From the NCBI GenBank assembly GCA_036346225.1, contig JARFIW010000593.1, positions 558,001 through 622,000 of the forward strand: DNA of 64,000 nt. Reading direction: 5' to 3'. A program made the position numbers and the translations under genes. Positions 45,950 through 58,880 of this stretch are shown here, piece by piece. A model generated the notes under the pieces. It saw only the letters and a program-made list of their open reading frames with translations. It did not search any database and was not told the DNA's origin. Position 1 is the stretch's first letter. Each line of letters starts with the position of its first letter. Origin of the DNA: Platerodrilus igneus (Eukaryota; Arthropoda; Insecta; Coleoptera; Lycidae).

Positions 45950-46700
45950 CGAATCAGGAATGGAAATTTGGTAAATATTAAGGGAGTGTGCGGTAAAGAG
46001 TATGAAATTATGAATGAAATTAAAGAAAGGCTCATGGATGTGCTGTGTGAGTGAAACGAAGCGAAAAGAGAGAGATATTATTGAATTAGATGATGGTATG
46101 TTGGATTTGTGGTCTGGAGTAGAGAACAATGAGTTCGGGACGAAAGGTGTTGGTTTAATTTTGAATGATCAAGCAAAAGTGTGCCTGAAACAATATTAAT
46201 TGGTGTCTTCCCGCATCTTGTGAGTTAGAATGAAAGTGGACTTAAGAAAGATCCTTTTAGTAGAACGTTATACTCCGGTGGAAAACGATAGGGAGTATGA
46301 GCAACTTTGGCAGAGATGGAAAAATGTATTAGGCAAACGCGAAATTAACGACCGTGTGGTTTTATTAGGTGACATGAATAGTTGGGCCGGAGTACACAGA
46401 GAAAATGTGAAGAATGTAGTAGGTCCGTTTTGGTGATTCAAGAACGTTAGAACGTTAGTAGGTATATTTATGGAAATAGAACTGTTTGTATCCAACACAT
46501 GGTATAAGCATAAAGACATACACAAGTACACATGGCAAAGGGTAGATGCGAAAAGTATAATTAATTTAGTTGTATTTGATGAAACTTTAAGAGAACTGGT
46601 AAAAGACGCAAGAGTAATAGAAGGATCTGAGTGTGGAACCAATCATTTTCTGGTTATGTCCAGAATTGATCTTAGTCAAAAGTGGGTGTGAAGAAGAGAT
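45950..46700 (+). pseudogene. LINE endonuclease fragment
   Basis: Plus-strand frames give the APE-type endonuclease in pieces. These are CVSETKRKERD with SGVENNEFGTKGVGLIL (46050-46170), then RYTPVENDREYE and VVLLGDMNSWAG (46270-46395), then FVSNTWYKHKDIHKYTWQR, and finally an SECGTNHFLVMSR end where family members usually have DH (here NH). The enzyme nicks target DNA for LINE insertion. No RT follows. It probably comes from a LINE family like that at 0.2-5 kb. Confidence 0.85.
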
Positions 46701-49700
46701 GTGGTTCTGAAAGAACAACAGGTATGAAATTTGAGGAATAAAAGAGCATGTCAAAAGCAATGTATGAATGCTGCAGAGGCAAACGAGGTGTGTAGGAACT
46801 GAGGGATGTGGAGAAAGATTGTGAATGGTGCTGGGAGTAAAAGTAGTGTCGTGTAGTAGTTATAACCTGCATATCACTCCAGAAAGAGGTGCTAGGTTTG
46901 GTTACCTTGAAAGTTAATATCGTTATTGGTGTAGTGTGGTGATATTTTGGAAAGAGTTAAGGCACGTGTTGAATTATCTCGTTTTGTGTTGGTCCGCGTG
47001 TTTTAAATAAAACGCAGAAGTTGAAAATAGTACTGAAATATACAAATATAAAGAAATATTTAAAAAAGTAAGAAAATAAAGTTAAGGAGGATGTAAATTT
47101 ACTATCAAAAATATGTATTAGCTACTAGAAGGAAACACATCATTTGAATCGCTACTTAACGTTCATTTTTCGATCTACAAGCCATTATACATTACCATTG
47201 ACATTTTTATTACAGTGGTTATAAAATTAACAACCAGTCAAAGTATACAATTGGATCACACTAAAATAAGTTACTGTTGTGACTAACAAAATATTGTTCT
47301 ACGTTAACTATAAACTAAACCTTTGAAAAAGTTTGTTTCGTTGCAAATGATAATACAGGTACAAACTATTAACGAATTGCTTCAAACCCGCGTACAAATG
47401 GAATATAGGATTCTTTCCACTACTATTTAAAAACTATCAGTAAATTTACATATTGTGAGAGTGCGTTGTCTATCGTCACTTTAAATTGAAAAAAGGATAT
47501 TAAAACATTTAAAACCTTCAAAACTTTTGTTGAATAAATTTCATTTGCAAGTGGCGAAAGCAGTAACCACATTGGTAAACAATAAGTAATACAAAATTTA
47601 TTCTACGAAAGGAAACCTCAACTACCGGAAAAGAATCAAATACGTGATTGTTAAGCTAATCAGAATCTCAACATAAATTGTACATCATTTTTGTTGCAGT
47701 GCGGTATGGTATTGCATACAAAATTATTTATGCTTGTGAAATAGCTACCGGATTAAAAAGTTAGGTTATATAAAACATAAAAGTGAATTAGGTACTTTTA
47801 TTACTAGAGGTTATATTAACATTAGTACTAATAAAGTGACAATTTCCCTTCCGTTCAAAATGGGTACAAAAGTGAAAAAGCCTTGTTAAGTTAGCGTTTG
47901 AATATATTTATAGAAAAACCAAAACACATATAAACTCAAGGATTACACTGATTTTAGTATTATACCAATCCCAATACAAACATTCAGCTACGGGGCCTTT
48001 AAATCTTAGTACACACTATGGTGGTTTGCAATCTTCCAGCTTCTACTCTTTGTTTGTGAATTATGTTTCTTCTACCCGTTGTGCTGCATTAATGAGGTTG
48101 TTGATATAGCTTCTGTTTTGTCACATGGGGTATCGTTTTCTGGTCTATCGTTTTCTGGACAGACTTTGTCAGGTTTGTAAAAGTATCTTTCAAAAATTTG
48201 TTTATACAAAAAGTAAATTACTTTCAAGGATCAAATGTTACGGGTAAAATGAGCGTTCTGTTACTAAATTTGATTTGCCCGGAAAAAGCGGGGACCACGT
48301 AACAATATAGGGGTGCGTTGACTAACTGTAGTGGTGCAGGAGTGGGTTCCTATAGAAAAAATAATAAAGGAAGAGAAAATTTGAAATAAAAATAATAAAG
48401 GCAAAAATTAATAAATAAAATGGCTCATTTATAAAAAAAAAACTACGTTATATTAGTACTTGCTCTGAAAGGTTTTCATCTCTGTCATAATTAAGGGGCA
48501 CCAAACCGTCTGCCGCAGCACCTAATCCATCTGATATTATTTCTATAGGGAAGACGGTTATTCCGCATAAATCTCCTTTAGTTTGGTATCAGAAACTTTA
48601 TTATCTTATATACTACCTTTCCCGAAAATACATTAAAAACACTTATTAGTTCCGTTATACTTAAAAAAATTATCAAAAAAAGGGCTCATTCAAATAAGGT
48701 TCCACCACTGGGGCAGCTAGATATCCTTCACATTTAACTGACTTTACATAATTCCTAAATAAATTCAAATAAAATTCAACCTAAACTTAAACTATATTAA
48801 CATAAAATAATTGCAAGTAAAATACAAGTATATCGTCCTAAAAACTGTTTTTTAAACTCAGTTCTGTACAGGTATTGCTAAATAAATAAAATTCAAAAAG
48901 ACCTTAAATCTAACTCATCAACAACATTATCACTCCACATTTTTTTCTATTCTATTATTGAGTTACCTGACACTTATAAATTCCAATTATAGAGATGGTG
49001 TTCATAAGCAACATAGAACGCAATTAAATACCAGTGGTCTTATTATATTCTTACATTGTCCGTTCGAAATAGTAAAGTTTGATACTATAACTAATATTAA
49101 ATTTCACAAATACAACTTTCTTTTCAATATCAATATATACAAAAGTTTTCAGACAATTATTTCTTAAAATTTTCAACAGAATCAGTCTTTCTAGAAACAC
49201 TTACTTGATATATTCACCTAACACAGCGTTCTTCATTCAATACACCACAAAATTCCAAATCAATGCAGATCCTAACTACTTTTGATCGGTTGCGACGATG
49301 ATAGTTTCACAAATTAATGAATTGAAAAATACTTTACCTGAGCAAGCGTAAGTTTAAATAAATTTGGTTGCACGACCCGTTTTACCGGTACAAAATCTAT
49401 ATTTTCATCTTAGAACTGAGTTTCCTTCCACTCTTTAACTTCCAGCCCCTTCATTACTATTTGCGCGTATGTCTACATTTTGGCGTTTTTGGATCAACTA
49501 TTCTCGGACAATTAATTTGTTTTTCCGCTAGATCTGATTGTTACTATTTCTTTCTTTACCTCTATCGTATGTTCAGTCGGGTAGAATCTTTCTATTGAGC
49601 TTATTGAATTAACTACGGGAAAAGTACATGTGTTATTCGTGTAATATACTTAGATTAACATTTGTTTCCTTCTGTTGTGCACTATAAAATGAATACATTG

Positions 49701-52140
49701 TAATGTATTGAAATAAAATGATTAACTCATATCTGCAACCTAATGTTTATGAATTTCACTTATTTAGTATTGAAACTATGTAACAATGCATTTAATTGAT
49801 TGAACTAAAACTTCTAAAAACTTTTATCTCTGAGATGCATATTAGTGAATTCACTGTTTTTTAATTAATAATTCTAAAGCGTTCTTAAAAAAATAACATG
49901 CTGCCACTATGAAAGCTTACAGTTGTACATGTCTTATTTACAGTTTTGTGGTTTAAAATAATTTACGACTCTAAGTTTCTTTCGAATATGTATTTAGCAG
50001 AGACAAAATGACTGTTTTGTGATTTATAAGTTAGTAATTTGAAACTAACTCTACTGCAATATCTTGCTTACTGTACACTATTATATATGAAATCAGAATA
50101 TGCAGAGTATATCAAAATGAATTTTGTCCGTTTTAAATTAGTTTTCTTTACCTTTTTAATTTTTATATCTAGCGTAATGCTTTTGCGTTACAAATATCAA
50201 TATATTTCTAAAAAAGCTAATTGGTTATGAATTCTGGTTAGAAAAGTAGACGGAACTTACAAGCAGCTAGGCCATGAAGTTTGAATTTATTGTACTTCCA
50301 TCACAAGATAACGATCTTTCTAGCTTTCTACACGGCAACCGCTTCACGAATTTAAGAATAACTGCTAAAAGTTTGTTACAAATTCTCTAGATATTTCTGT
50401 CCACAAATCATCCAAAAACAGACCGTCAGATAGCGCAGAGTGCAGAAAAGTCGCAAACAGCATGCTCTGTTGTCATTTCTTCCAACTGACATTTCCAACA
50501 CAACTGGTTTTGCATAAGATTTAGATGCGCATATGTTTATTACGTTTGTAGTAACGTAGGCCTATCAAAGAACATCATTCCTCCGTGTCAATAGTGTACG
50601 GAATTTTCCTGAGTCCTGGCAATGAACCGCAAGAGCATCTGTAACTTGATAGCACTTTTCCATTTTAACCATCCATTATTGTGGCGTGTGAATCTGACTT
50701 GAGGGAATTTTTTCATTTTCACCCATATATTATGAATGAATGATTGTGTGTTATTCTCTATCATGGATAACAAACAGCAGGATCTAGTCGCTAGAAGAGT
50801 TGCTCTGATCTATTTTGGAGTAACTCGTCGGTTTGGTCATTTCCATGAATGTTTAACAGTTTGCTGAATCATTGGCCGATATTCAAAAACCATATTTCAC
50901 AACCTTTGAAACACTTTTGCTGCTGCTAGGCTTTAGATAGTCTGTTTTAGCATCATTCGAAATCCCTATTAATTTATTCTAGAGTCTTTGTTTCAGAATT
51001 ATGTTGCACTTACTAATTTTGCAATATATCTTTCCTTGTCTATCTTTAACAAATTTCACTCTTTAAGTTGGTTAATAATTCAACGTTGTCAACTTTTCTA
51101 ACAAATTGATGTTCAATTAAAATAGGGATGTTCCATCGATGTTTCATACTTTAATGTACACAAATTGAGCAATATGCTAAAATATAGATACATTATTAGC
51201 GATCTTAGACCAACAAATTATACGCCTGCAGTTTTGTACAGACACGCGTCTCTATTTGTTAAAATCAATAAAAGAAAATTAGCAAAACATAAACCATCGA
51301 AAAATTATTGATCGATTTATTATGTGCTTACCCCAACTCTAATAAAAATAGGTTGTTATGATGTTTTGCTTTGTCTAGTGTCGCTTTTGTTATTTTGCTG
51401 TATTTTCTTACTTCACATTACGTTTGAATTACAAACTGTTCCTTTTAGAACTAGCATTACTGTAATTGATTAGTGTTTGTTACAATGATGGGGGTCGTCA
51501 TTTTGGTATTATAGGAAAGCAATTTGTTGCAAACTTAATTAAGTTCTTTGACCTAGAACACGTTAACAGTGAACTGTTCATAGCGGTAGATGCAGTTCAA
51601 CAAGTGATTATTCACTTTATTACTGAATTCCTAATTTATTGTTTTTTTTTGTAGTGAGTGGCAGTTGCTTTATGGATAATATTTCGACAGTTATTTCAGT
51701 GTCGCAAGCAAAGAAAACAAATAAACGCTTTATGGCTGATAAGAAAAGAGCTCGCACGAAACCTGCCATTGTAGCGTATAATTTTCAACATTTGTAGTTC
51801 GTACCGTAATTTGGACGGCTTTACGCAGAAAAGGACCAGGCTTCTAAAAGTCATTACAGAGAAATAAAGATTTGAATATTCATTTAAATTAGAATTTTGG
51901 GTGCAACTGATTTTGAAATATGTTTGTCTTTTCAAATAGTTACTTACTTTTCCTAAATAAAAACGTTTGATTTATTAATTCAGGTTATGCTTAAAACTCT
52001 TTTTTTCAAAAAGTGTGGGTTGGTCCATTTCTGCAAAAGTTTAAATGGAGCTTACTAAGAAAGTCTAATATAGTTGGCATAAGCTTTATTGCTAAAGTAA
52101 TACAAAATTAATAAAATGGGAAATTCTTTTCTTGTAGTTT
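46701..52140. other. No gene seen (5.4 kb)
   Basis: AT-rich DNA with short frames lacking motifs. The only repeat noticed is the 69-bp element at 48236-48304. A short tail of LINE-like sequence may reach about 46900. Confidence 0.55.
48236..48304 (-). repeat. 69-bp element with TGTTACG ends, inverted copy
   Basis: Inverted copy of 42410-42479. On the minus strand it reads TGTTACGTGGTCCCCGCTTT, then CAAATCAAA and TTTACCCGTAACA. Confidence 0.6.
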
Positions 52141-52716
52141 TAGATTACTATGCTTCATTAACATCTTCAAATACAAAATCTGCAGGCTCGAAACCTTCCA
52201 AATCGTAAGCAGCACTTTCGCTGTTAATAAGGTGTTTGTAAAAGTCGTCAAGACGGCGTTTAGGATTGAATTGAAATAAGTACTTTATAGCAGCGAGTTA
52301 ATTGGCATTTATTTCTTTTCCTTCAGGCCATAAAAGAGAAAGGTTGCGTGCCGTGAAGATATTGACAGATTCTGGGCCTCGAACATTACGCTTTTTAATA
52401 TTCAGTTTCTTATGGGATTTGAGTCAAAACATTGATTCATAAAAATGGATAAAAGTTTTTGCGTTCCAATAGAATTTCTCTTGTTTTTAACCAATTTACA
52501 GGCTCCTTTACAGCAGTTGCCTTTCTATTTGTAATTTTTGTTTCCAAATTATTAGTAGAAAAGTTATCCTTTCTCATTTGTGTAACTGTTAATGGTCTTT
52601 TTATTCTGACTTTCTTCATAATATCAATATAATCATCCACTGTGTACAATCGCTCTTGATCTTTCAACTTTGCTCTTAGTCTTCCAAAATCACCATCATC
52701 ATCACCTAAACCCATG
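52141..52716 (-). pseudogene. Unknown broken ORF (~190 codons)
   Basis: On the minus strand an ATG frame from 52715 gives 92 codons (ERLYTVDDYIDIMKKV, NWLKTREILLERKNFYPFL). After a frameshift near 52430 a second protein-like frame follows (NVRGPESVNIFTARNLSLLWP, PKRRLDDFYKHL, EGFEPADFVFEDVNEA). That frame has one in-frame TAA near 52300 and ends at TAG 52144-52146. Composition and length look like a real former protein. The FY..L and LLW motifs recall transposon-borne accessory ORFs of insects, but I cannot name a family. Confidence 0.45.
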
Positions 52717-52806
52717 CAAACACGCCGACCCGGTGCGCGGTCCGACTCGGTTGGGTGTGCGACCCGCCTCGACCCGGTGCGCGACCCGCTTCGGTCCGGT
52801 GCGCGG
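52712..52806 (+). repeat. GC-rich repeat, short block
   Basis: CGACCCGGTGCGCG and CCGCTTCGGTCCGGTGCGCG units. The same motif set builds the block at 58460-58880. Confidence 0.75.
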
Positions 52807-53619
52807 TAAATGTGTTGTATTCACTCATGTAACCTCGATTTAACTATAAGTCAGCTATATTTTGCAGATCGAAAATCTGGACATACTGTACATATCCAAT
52901 TACGGGCTAGAAATGTATGTAGAAGACTAACTCGTAGACGTAAATTTAAAAATAAGAATTAAAATGGTTAAGTTATAACAACCGGCAGTTATAAGGAATT
53001 TAGGTATCACCATGTAGAATGAACACGAAAAATGTTTCCTTAAGAACCAAAAATGATATCAAAACCCGAACCTACACTCTATACCCTGGCTCAGCGCCCA
53101 AGCGTGTCCAATTCTTATACACTTATATTCTTTTGTTGGAAGATGGAAAATTATGTCCCCAAAATATGTCTATGTACTCGAATAATCAGTGAGGACACAA
53201 CTGATTCCTGCTATTATATCATCTGTAGCAGTAAATCGATCTGATCCACTTAGTAAGTGCAGTTCTTAGTGCCTTGCAGTGATGTGGGCGATTGAGAAGC
53301 TTAAACGAAATTGAAAAATTAGGTTTTCTTAAATTATTTACTGAAATTTGAAGTATATTTATTCTAGTTTGTAATATAAATTACTAAGACACGTATAGTT
53401 TTATATTTTGCAAATTTTATACATAAGTAATACGATTCTAGAAGTGTTTTAACTATTAGAACTGATCCTTTCGTGCATAAAATCTGCTAATTTTCATGAC
53501 AGCTATGGGTAATTATTTTTTTACATTGTACACCATTGGGATAAGATTTTACAAAAAGGAATAGTAATTAGTACTAATATAAAAGTACGTTGAAAAAAAA
53601 GCAATATTAATGGACACCT
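52807..53619. other. No gene seen
   Basis: AT-rich DNA between the GC-rich block and the satellite. Confidence 0.55.
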
Positions 53620-53915
53620 TACACGGGTAGGTTTGTATTATAAATATCGCTTAGAGTAACTTTTGGCAAAAATCCTAAAATGGCGGTGGTGGCTAGAGGG
53701 ATGATCCAATTTGTAAAATTCCAAAAGATTTGAGAAGCTGAAGAGAAACAATATTAATGGACACCTTACACGGGTGGTTTATATTAAAAACACCGCTAAA
53801 AGCACCTTTTGGTAAAAAATCTAAAATGGCGGTGGTGGCTAGGGGGATGGTTCGATTAAAAGAAATTTAAAAGATTCGGGTAGCTGAGGAAAAAACAATA
53901 CTAATAGATGTCTTA
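53620..53915 (+). repeat. Satellite units left of R1-like LINE
   Basis: Two ~130-bp half-units share TATTAAAAACACCGCTAA-like sequence, CTAAAATGGCGGTGGTGGCTAG and a GGGTAGCTGAGGAAAA-like end. They belong to the same family as the palindrome-end arrays. The series resumes at about 57725. Confidence 0.75.
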
Positions 53916-55281
53916 CACGGGGAGGCACTCGGCACGGAGAGCATTGCAAAACATATAAACAAAGGTTGTCCGCAGGGCTCCATATGCGCGCCCCTATTTT
54001 GGAATATTGTAATGGATGAACACCTGGAAAAGCTGGACACCGTTGACGAAGGGTTGTCGACGATTGCATACGCCGACGACATCTTGCTGGTGGTTGAAGG
54101 CAATTCCAGGAATGAAATCGAACGTAAAGCTAACATCACCCTAAACCAAACACAAAGTTAGTGTAATACCAACAAAATGACCATAACACCACAAAAACTA
54201 CATACCTTGTGATGAAGGGAACCCTGGAAAGGGACCCCACTATCAAACTAGACGGTGTAAATATAAGTAGAACACAAAACACAAAATATCTGGGCTTAAC
54301 ATCAGACGAAAAACATAATCACCTTACACATATAAATACCGCGTGAGCAAGTGCAATTTCTGCAATGCAGAACATCGCAACGCTGGCCCAAAGGACTTAT
54401 AAGACACCACTTAATTGCGTAAGGCTTTATCTCAACAGTGTGCTCGGTGCTATGGTATCATACGCCGCGAGCGCCTGGGGACATCGCCTTAACACAATCA
54501 AACCTAGACAAAAAATTAACAGTACACAACGAAGTGTTTTACGGCGACTGACGGAGGCTTATGGGACTACCGCATATGATGCACTTCATGCACTGGTGGG
54601 AACTATACCCTTGAACCTAGTACTGAAATAGAAAGCTGCAATGTACTATCTTACTCACAATGACAACCAACAACTACAACTCATCTTAAACACAAACCAA
54701 CTGCCCACGATAAAGACGGAAATAATAAACTACATACTTGCAGAATGGCAGACACGATGGAATGAAAGCACAACCGGTAGAAGGGTATACGTAATGATCC
54801 CAAAAATCAAAGACCGCCTAAAAGCCAAATACCTGGTGCCCAGGCAAGGATTTATTCATTACCTAACTGGCCACGGACCCTAGCCAACATACAAAGAATG
54901 CATGAATTTAGTTGACAACATATGCACCTGCGGAGGAATAGAAACACCGGAGCATATAGTATTCGAGTGTAATGACTTACAACCGTACCTCTACGCACAT
55001 GGACAAACACTATTAAACAAGACCCTACACGCGATGATTTGGAACGAAATTTTTTTCCACACTTAAATGCACTCACAGAAAAACCACGGCACTCATCCAC
55101 CAACGTTATCTTGACGGATAAAGGACACAAACCAAACTACCACCTCTCCTCGGTGGTAAAGTACCACATCTCCTCAGACCGAGACTCTGCCCCGGAGACC
55201 AGAGACCGATCTCCTGGAATTCCAAAAGCTCCGTTCTTGATGACCAGAAGCAACAAGATCAAAGCATCAACCCGACTTTGA
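53916..55281 (+). pseudogene. R1-clade LINE, RT C-terminal half and tail domain
   Basis: The element is 5'-truncated, so the reading begins inside the RT: GCPQGSICAPLFWNIVMD at about 53964-54020, then catalytic YADD at 54068-54079. After a frameshift come KMTITPQKT, KYLGL and a post-RT domain (SYAASAWGHR, RQKINSTQRSVLRR at 54365-54631). Further on a CCHC-like finger CTCGGIETPEHIVFEC lies near 54925-54970. These features fit R1-type elements, many of which insert at a fixed target. Stops at 54156, 54345, 54630 and 54881 and several frame changes make it dead. Confidence 0.87.
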
Positions 55282-55609
55282 AACAACAAAACTCCCTAAT
55301 TGTAGGACTTGCATGCTCCTACATATTACCAACCCCGTCTCTAACAAATAATAACTAACAGTCGTAGTATAAGTTAATCTTAAGTAGAATAAGGAATTTC
55401 TTTTCTTTTACCAACGCTAAATTTTAGAAACCAAACTTACACATACCTGAGGCAAATAATACAACAAACAAATCCTTTTCTCTGAAAGAACCTAGTTTTT
55501 ATGTAATAGTATAAGTTCAAACATGTACAAAATTATACCAATTCAGTTCAACCTTTTGGTAACCTGGGCAAACATAAACACAAACTAACATTTCAAACAC
55601 ACTTCACAC

Positions 55610-56194
55610 ATAAGCACACACACACACACATACATACATACATAAACACACAAAACACCTCTCAAACACTGTACAAACACAAAACGCCATTCACACACTT
55701 ACATTGCATTTTCAACATCTGGATTTCCAGCTGCCGATGGTCTGGACTGATAAGGCAAATCCGTTGAGCGTTCTTCATTGACGACTAGGATATCCGGCTG
55801 CCGATGATCCTGGTCCTAGAGGGGGAACGTAACACGGATATCAACATCACAAACACAACACATATACACATGACCTCTCTCTCTCTCACACACACACACA
55901 CATATATACACACACACGCACACACACATACACACGCACACACACCTTACAAACACAAATACCTATTCACACACTTACATTGCCTTTTCAACATCTGGAT
56001 TTCCGGCTGCCAATGGTCCGGGCTGATAAAACAATATCCGTTAGGTGTTCTTCCTTGACGACTGGGATATCCGGTAGCCGATGGTCCTGGTCCTAGAGGG
56101 GGAACGTAATACAGATATCAACATCACACACACAACACACATACACACAAACCTCACACACAACACATGCCCTCAGGCGCACGCACACACACAC

Positions 56195-56230
<36 letters not shown>

Positions 56231-56303
56231 TACAAACACAAATGCCTATTCCACATTTACATTGCCTTTTCAACATCTGGATTTCCGGCTGTCGACGGTC
56301 CGG
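55610..56303 (+). repeat. ~272-bp tandem units with CA-rich tails
   Basis: Each unit runs TTCAACATCTGGATTTCCGGC, TGCCGATGGTC, GATAAGGCAA, GTTCTTCC-TTGACGACT, CCTGGTCCTAGAGGGGGAAC and then a long (CA)n stretch. Two full units and the start of a third lie here. The rest of the third is at 57413-57650. It directly follows the R1-like LINE and is probably its 3' untranslated region expanded in tandem. Confidence 0.88.
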
Positions 56304-57412
56304 TAACAAATAAACAATAACAAATAAATCAGAAACCCTAATTAAATTAAATCAATAAAATAAACGAAGCTAATAAAATAGAGTGAAACCGCGCATCCCC
56401 CCAGTGCTTAAAAGTGATAATGATTGTGATAGTGCATATTCATCTCCCCTTAGAAGTAAGAAACAATAGATGTACGCAGACTAGATCCTCGGATGCTGGA
56501 GAATTTTATATACGAGGTAAGAATAAAATTGTCGCGGCTGTACTCGCATGAGCATTGATTTGTATTAAATATGAAAATTTTGAAATAATTTAACAAGCAC
56601 GTTTTTTGTGCGTATTGGCGCTAGCCAACATAATGCTCATGCGAGTGCACCTGATAATTTATTTGGGTGATGCTTTTGCTAATACATGTACTGTCACATG
56701 CTTATGCTTTTAGATGTTATTTATTTATATACGTATTTATATTTAGTTATATTTAGTTATAGTTATATAAATTTACATTTTATATTTATTTTGAATGTAC
56801 TTTATTACTTTGAGGCTTGATATGTATTGTCTGACGCTCTGTCGCCATTTTGGTTGCAGTATATTTTTGAGGAAGAAACATTATAATTGTGAAGATTGTA
56901 ATTGTAATATAAATCAGTTAGGGAGTGATAGGGAAAGCTAGGGATGGATTTAGGCTAAAGATAAACTAAATTACTTAGACCAGGGAAGACAAATTTATAG
57001 AGCAGGCAAAATAGCTGGATTCACTATTAAAATATTTGGCGAATGCTTAGAAATTTGAATCCATTTTAAAATTAGTTAACTAGCTTTGGATAGTTTTAAG
57101 TCGACCCTTCAGGTTGCACCTGTAAGCAAAGCAGGCGGCTGCTATCCGGTATTACGGATCCCTCCTTCCTTCACTATTGCTTGTGTTTTGTTGAGCGGGC
57201 ACGCTCCAAAATCAACGCTAGGGATACCATTATTTAAACCCTATTTCTAGTTTTTGTTTCAGTTTGTTAGATGTTTATTTAGGATGAATTAATTTTGAAG
57301 CTAGATTTAATTTGAAGCACGTTTATATTTTTCGCGTTTAACCCAATGTAGTACCTTCGGGTGGAGCATTGGGGACGTGGCCGCAAATATAGCGTCCCCT
57401 ATTCACATTATA
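56304..57412. mobile_element. ~1.1 kb insertion splitting the tandem unit
   Basis: The third CA-rich unit stops after CGACGGTCCGG (56303) and resumes at about 57413 with TGCCGATGGTCC. The intervening sequence begins with TAACAAATAAACAATAACAA and contains no long ORF. The bases at the junction overlap the repeat motif, so the target duplication cannot be fixed. It may be a non-autonomous element. AAACC / CCCTATT segments near 57230 are the only internal motifs noticed. Confidence 0.5.
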
Positions 57413-57650
57413 ATGCCGATGGTCCAGGCTGATAAGGCAATATCCGTAAAGCGTTCTTCCTTAACGACTGGGCTATCTGGCTGCCGATGGTCTTGGTCCT
57501 AGAGGGGGAACGTAACACAGATATCAAAATCACACACCACACATATACACACACAACCCTCACACACGCGCACACATACACACACACATAACACATGCCC
57601 TCAAGCGCACGCACGCACACATACACAGACACACACACACACACACCCTT
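57413..57650 (+). repeat. Third CA-rich tandem unit, continuation
   Basis: Continues the unit interrupted at 56303, including CCTAGAGGGGGAACG and the (CA)n tail to about 57646. Confidence 0.85.
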
Positions 57651-57724
57651 ACTGACAGTTACTTTTGGGGGGGAAAGCAGGTCTGCTTAAATTTCAGGTA
57701 GCAGGCTACTGAAACGTTGGAACG

Positions 57725-58200
57725 AAGAAGTTTGTATTATAAATACCGCTAAGAGTAACTTTTGGCAAAAATTCTAAAAATGATGCTGGCTAGGAGTCCG
57801 ATCCGATTAAAAGATTCTTTCAGATTACGGTAGCTGATAAAATGTTTATATAATTTGATAGGTCATACAACATATTTATATCAAAAAAACAAAGCAATGC
57901 TATTTAGAAAAAGATTAAAGATGAACACTATAGTTTGGTAAAACACCATTTTTTTAATTCAGTAAGGAATGCTCCGATTTGAAAAATTCCAAAAGAACTA
58001 AGTAGCTGAGGAAAAAGCCATACCAATGGACACCATACACGGTGGGTTTATATTAAAAACACTGCTAAAAGTATCTTTTGACAAAAATTTTAAAAATGGC
58101 GCTGGTGGCTAGAAGTTCAACCCGATTTAAAAAATTCGTTCGGACTCGGGTAGCTGAGAAAATTTTAATATAATTTGATAGATTACACGATATATTTATC
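57725..58200 (+). repeat. Satellite units right of R1-like LINE
   Basis: Units resume with GTTTGTATTATAAATACCGC, TTTTAAAAATGGCGCTGGTGG and GGGTAGCTGAGAAAATTTTA. The R1-like copy therefore sits within this satellite. Confidence 0.75.
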
Positions 58201-58459
58201 TTGAAAAGTATCCTTCAAGTTAAAAATGGTTAGTCGAAAAACAAGTTGTTCAGTTTAAAGACGTCTGTCAATCGGTGTAGAAGTCTATTGTGTGTGATTC
58301 TCGTTAATAAAAAAATATGGGTAATTCTGCATAATATTTTGAGTTAGGTGCTCTTAAATTAATTCGAATATAATAGCTCAAAAAACATTCTACGTAGATT
58401 TTTGGTAATATATTCGCATTACATAGAACATACTCTAAGTAAATTAGTAAAATATGTGG

Positions 58460-58880
58460 AAGGTCCCACTTCGGCCTGGCACGCGGTCCACCTTGTCCCG
58501 CTTCGGCCCGGCACGCGGTCCGGCACTCGGTCCACCTCGGCCCGGCTCGCGGTTAACCTCGGCCCACCTCGATCCGCTTCGGCTTGCCTTAGCCCGACTC
58601 GCGGTCCGATGTAGGCGGCCCGCCTTAGTCCGGCACTCGGCCCACCTCGGCCCGGCTTGCGGTCAACCTCGGCCCACCTCGATCCGCTTCGGCTCGCCTC
58701 AGCCCGACTCGCGGTTCGATGTAGGCGGCCCGCCCGGCCCGGTGCGCGGCTGACCTCGGCCCACCTCGACCCGCTTCGACCACGCGCGCGGCCCGCCTCG
58801 GTCGGTGTCGGTCCACCTCAGCACACCTCGGTTCGCCTCGGTCCGGTGCGCGGACCGCTTCAGTCTGTGTGGGCCCAGTC
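58460..58880 (+). repeat. GC-rich minisatellite
   Basis: Built from CCACCTCGGCCCG, CCGCTTCGGC and CGGTGCGCGG motifs. A ~113-bp higher unit (about 58516-58624 and 58628-58735) is repeated, including the marker GATGTAGGCGGCCCGCC. Long open frames on both strands here come from the composition. Confidence 0.9.

Noticed and set aside
46268..46642. 124-codon minus-strand ORF
   Set aside because: Antisense shadow of the LINE endonuclease fragment.
55804..56320. ORFs with long His-Thr runs
   Set aside because: They are translations of (CA)n tracts.
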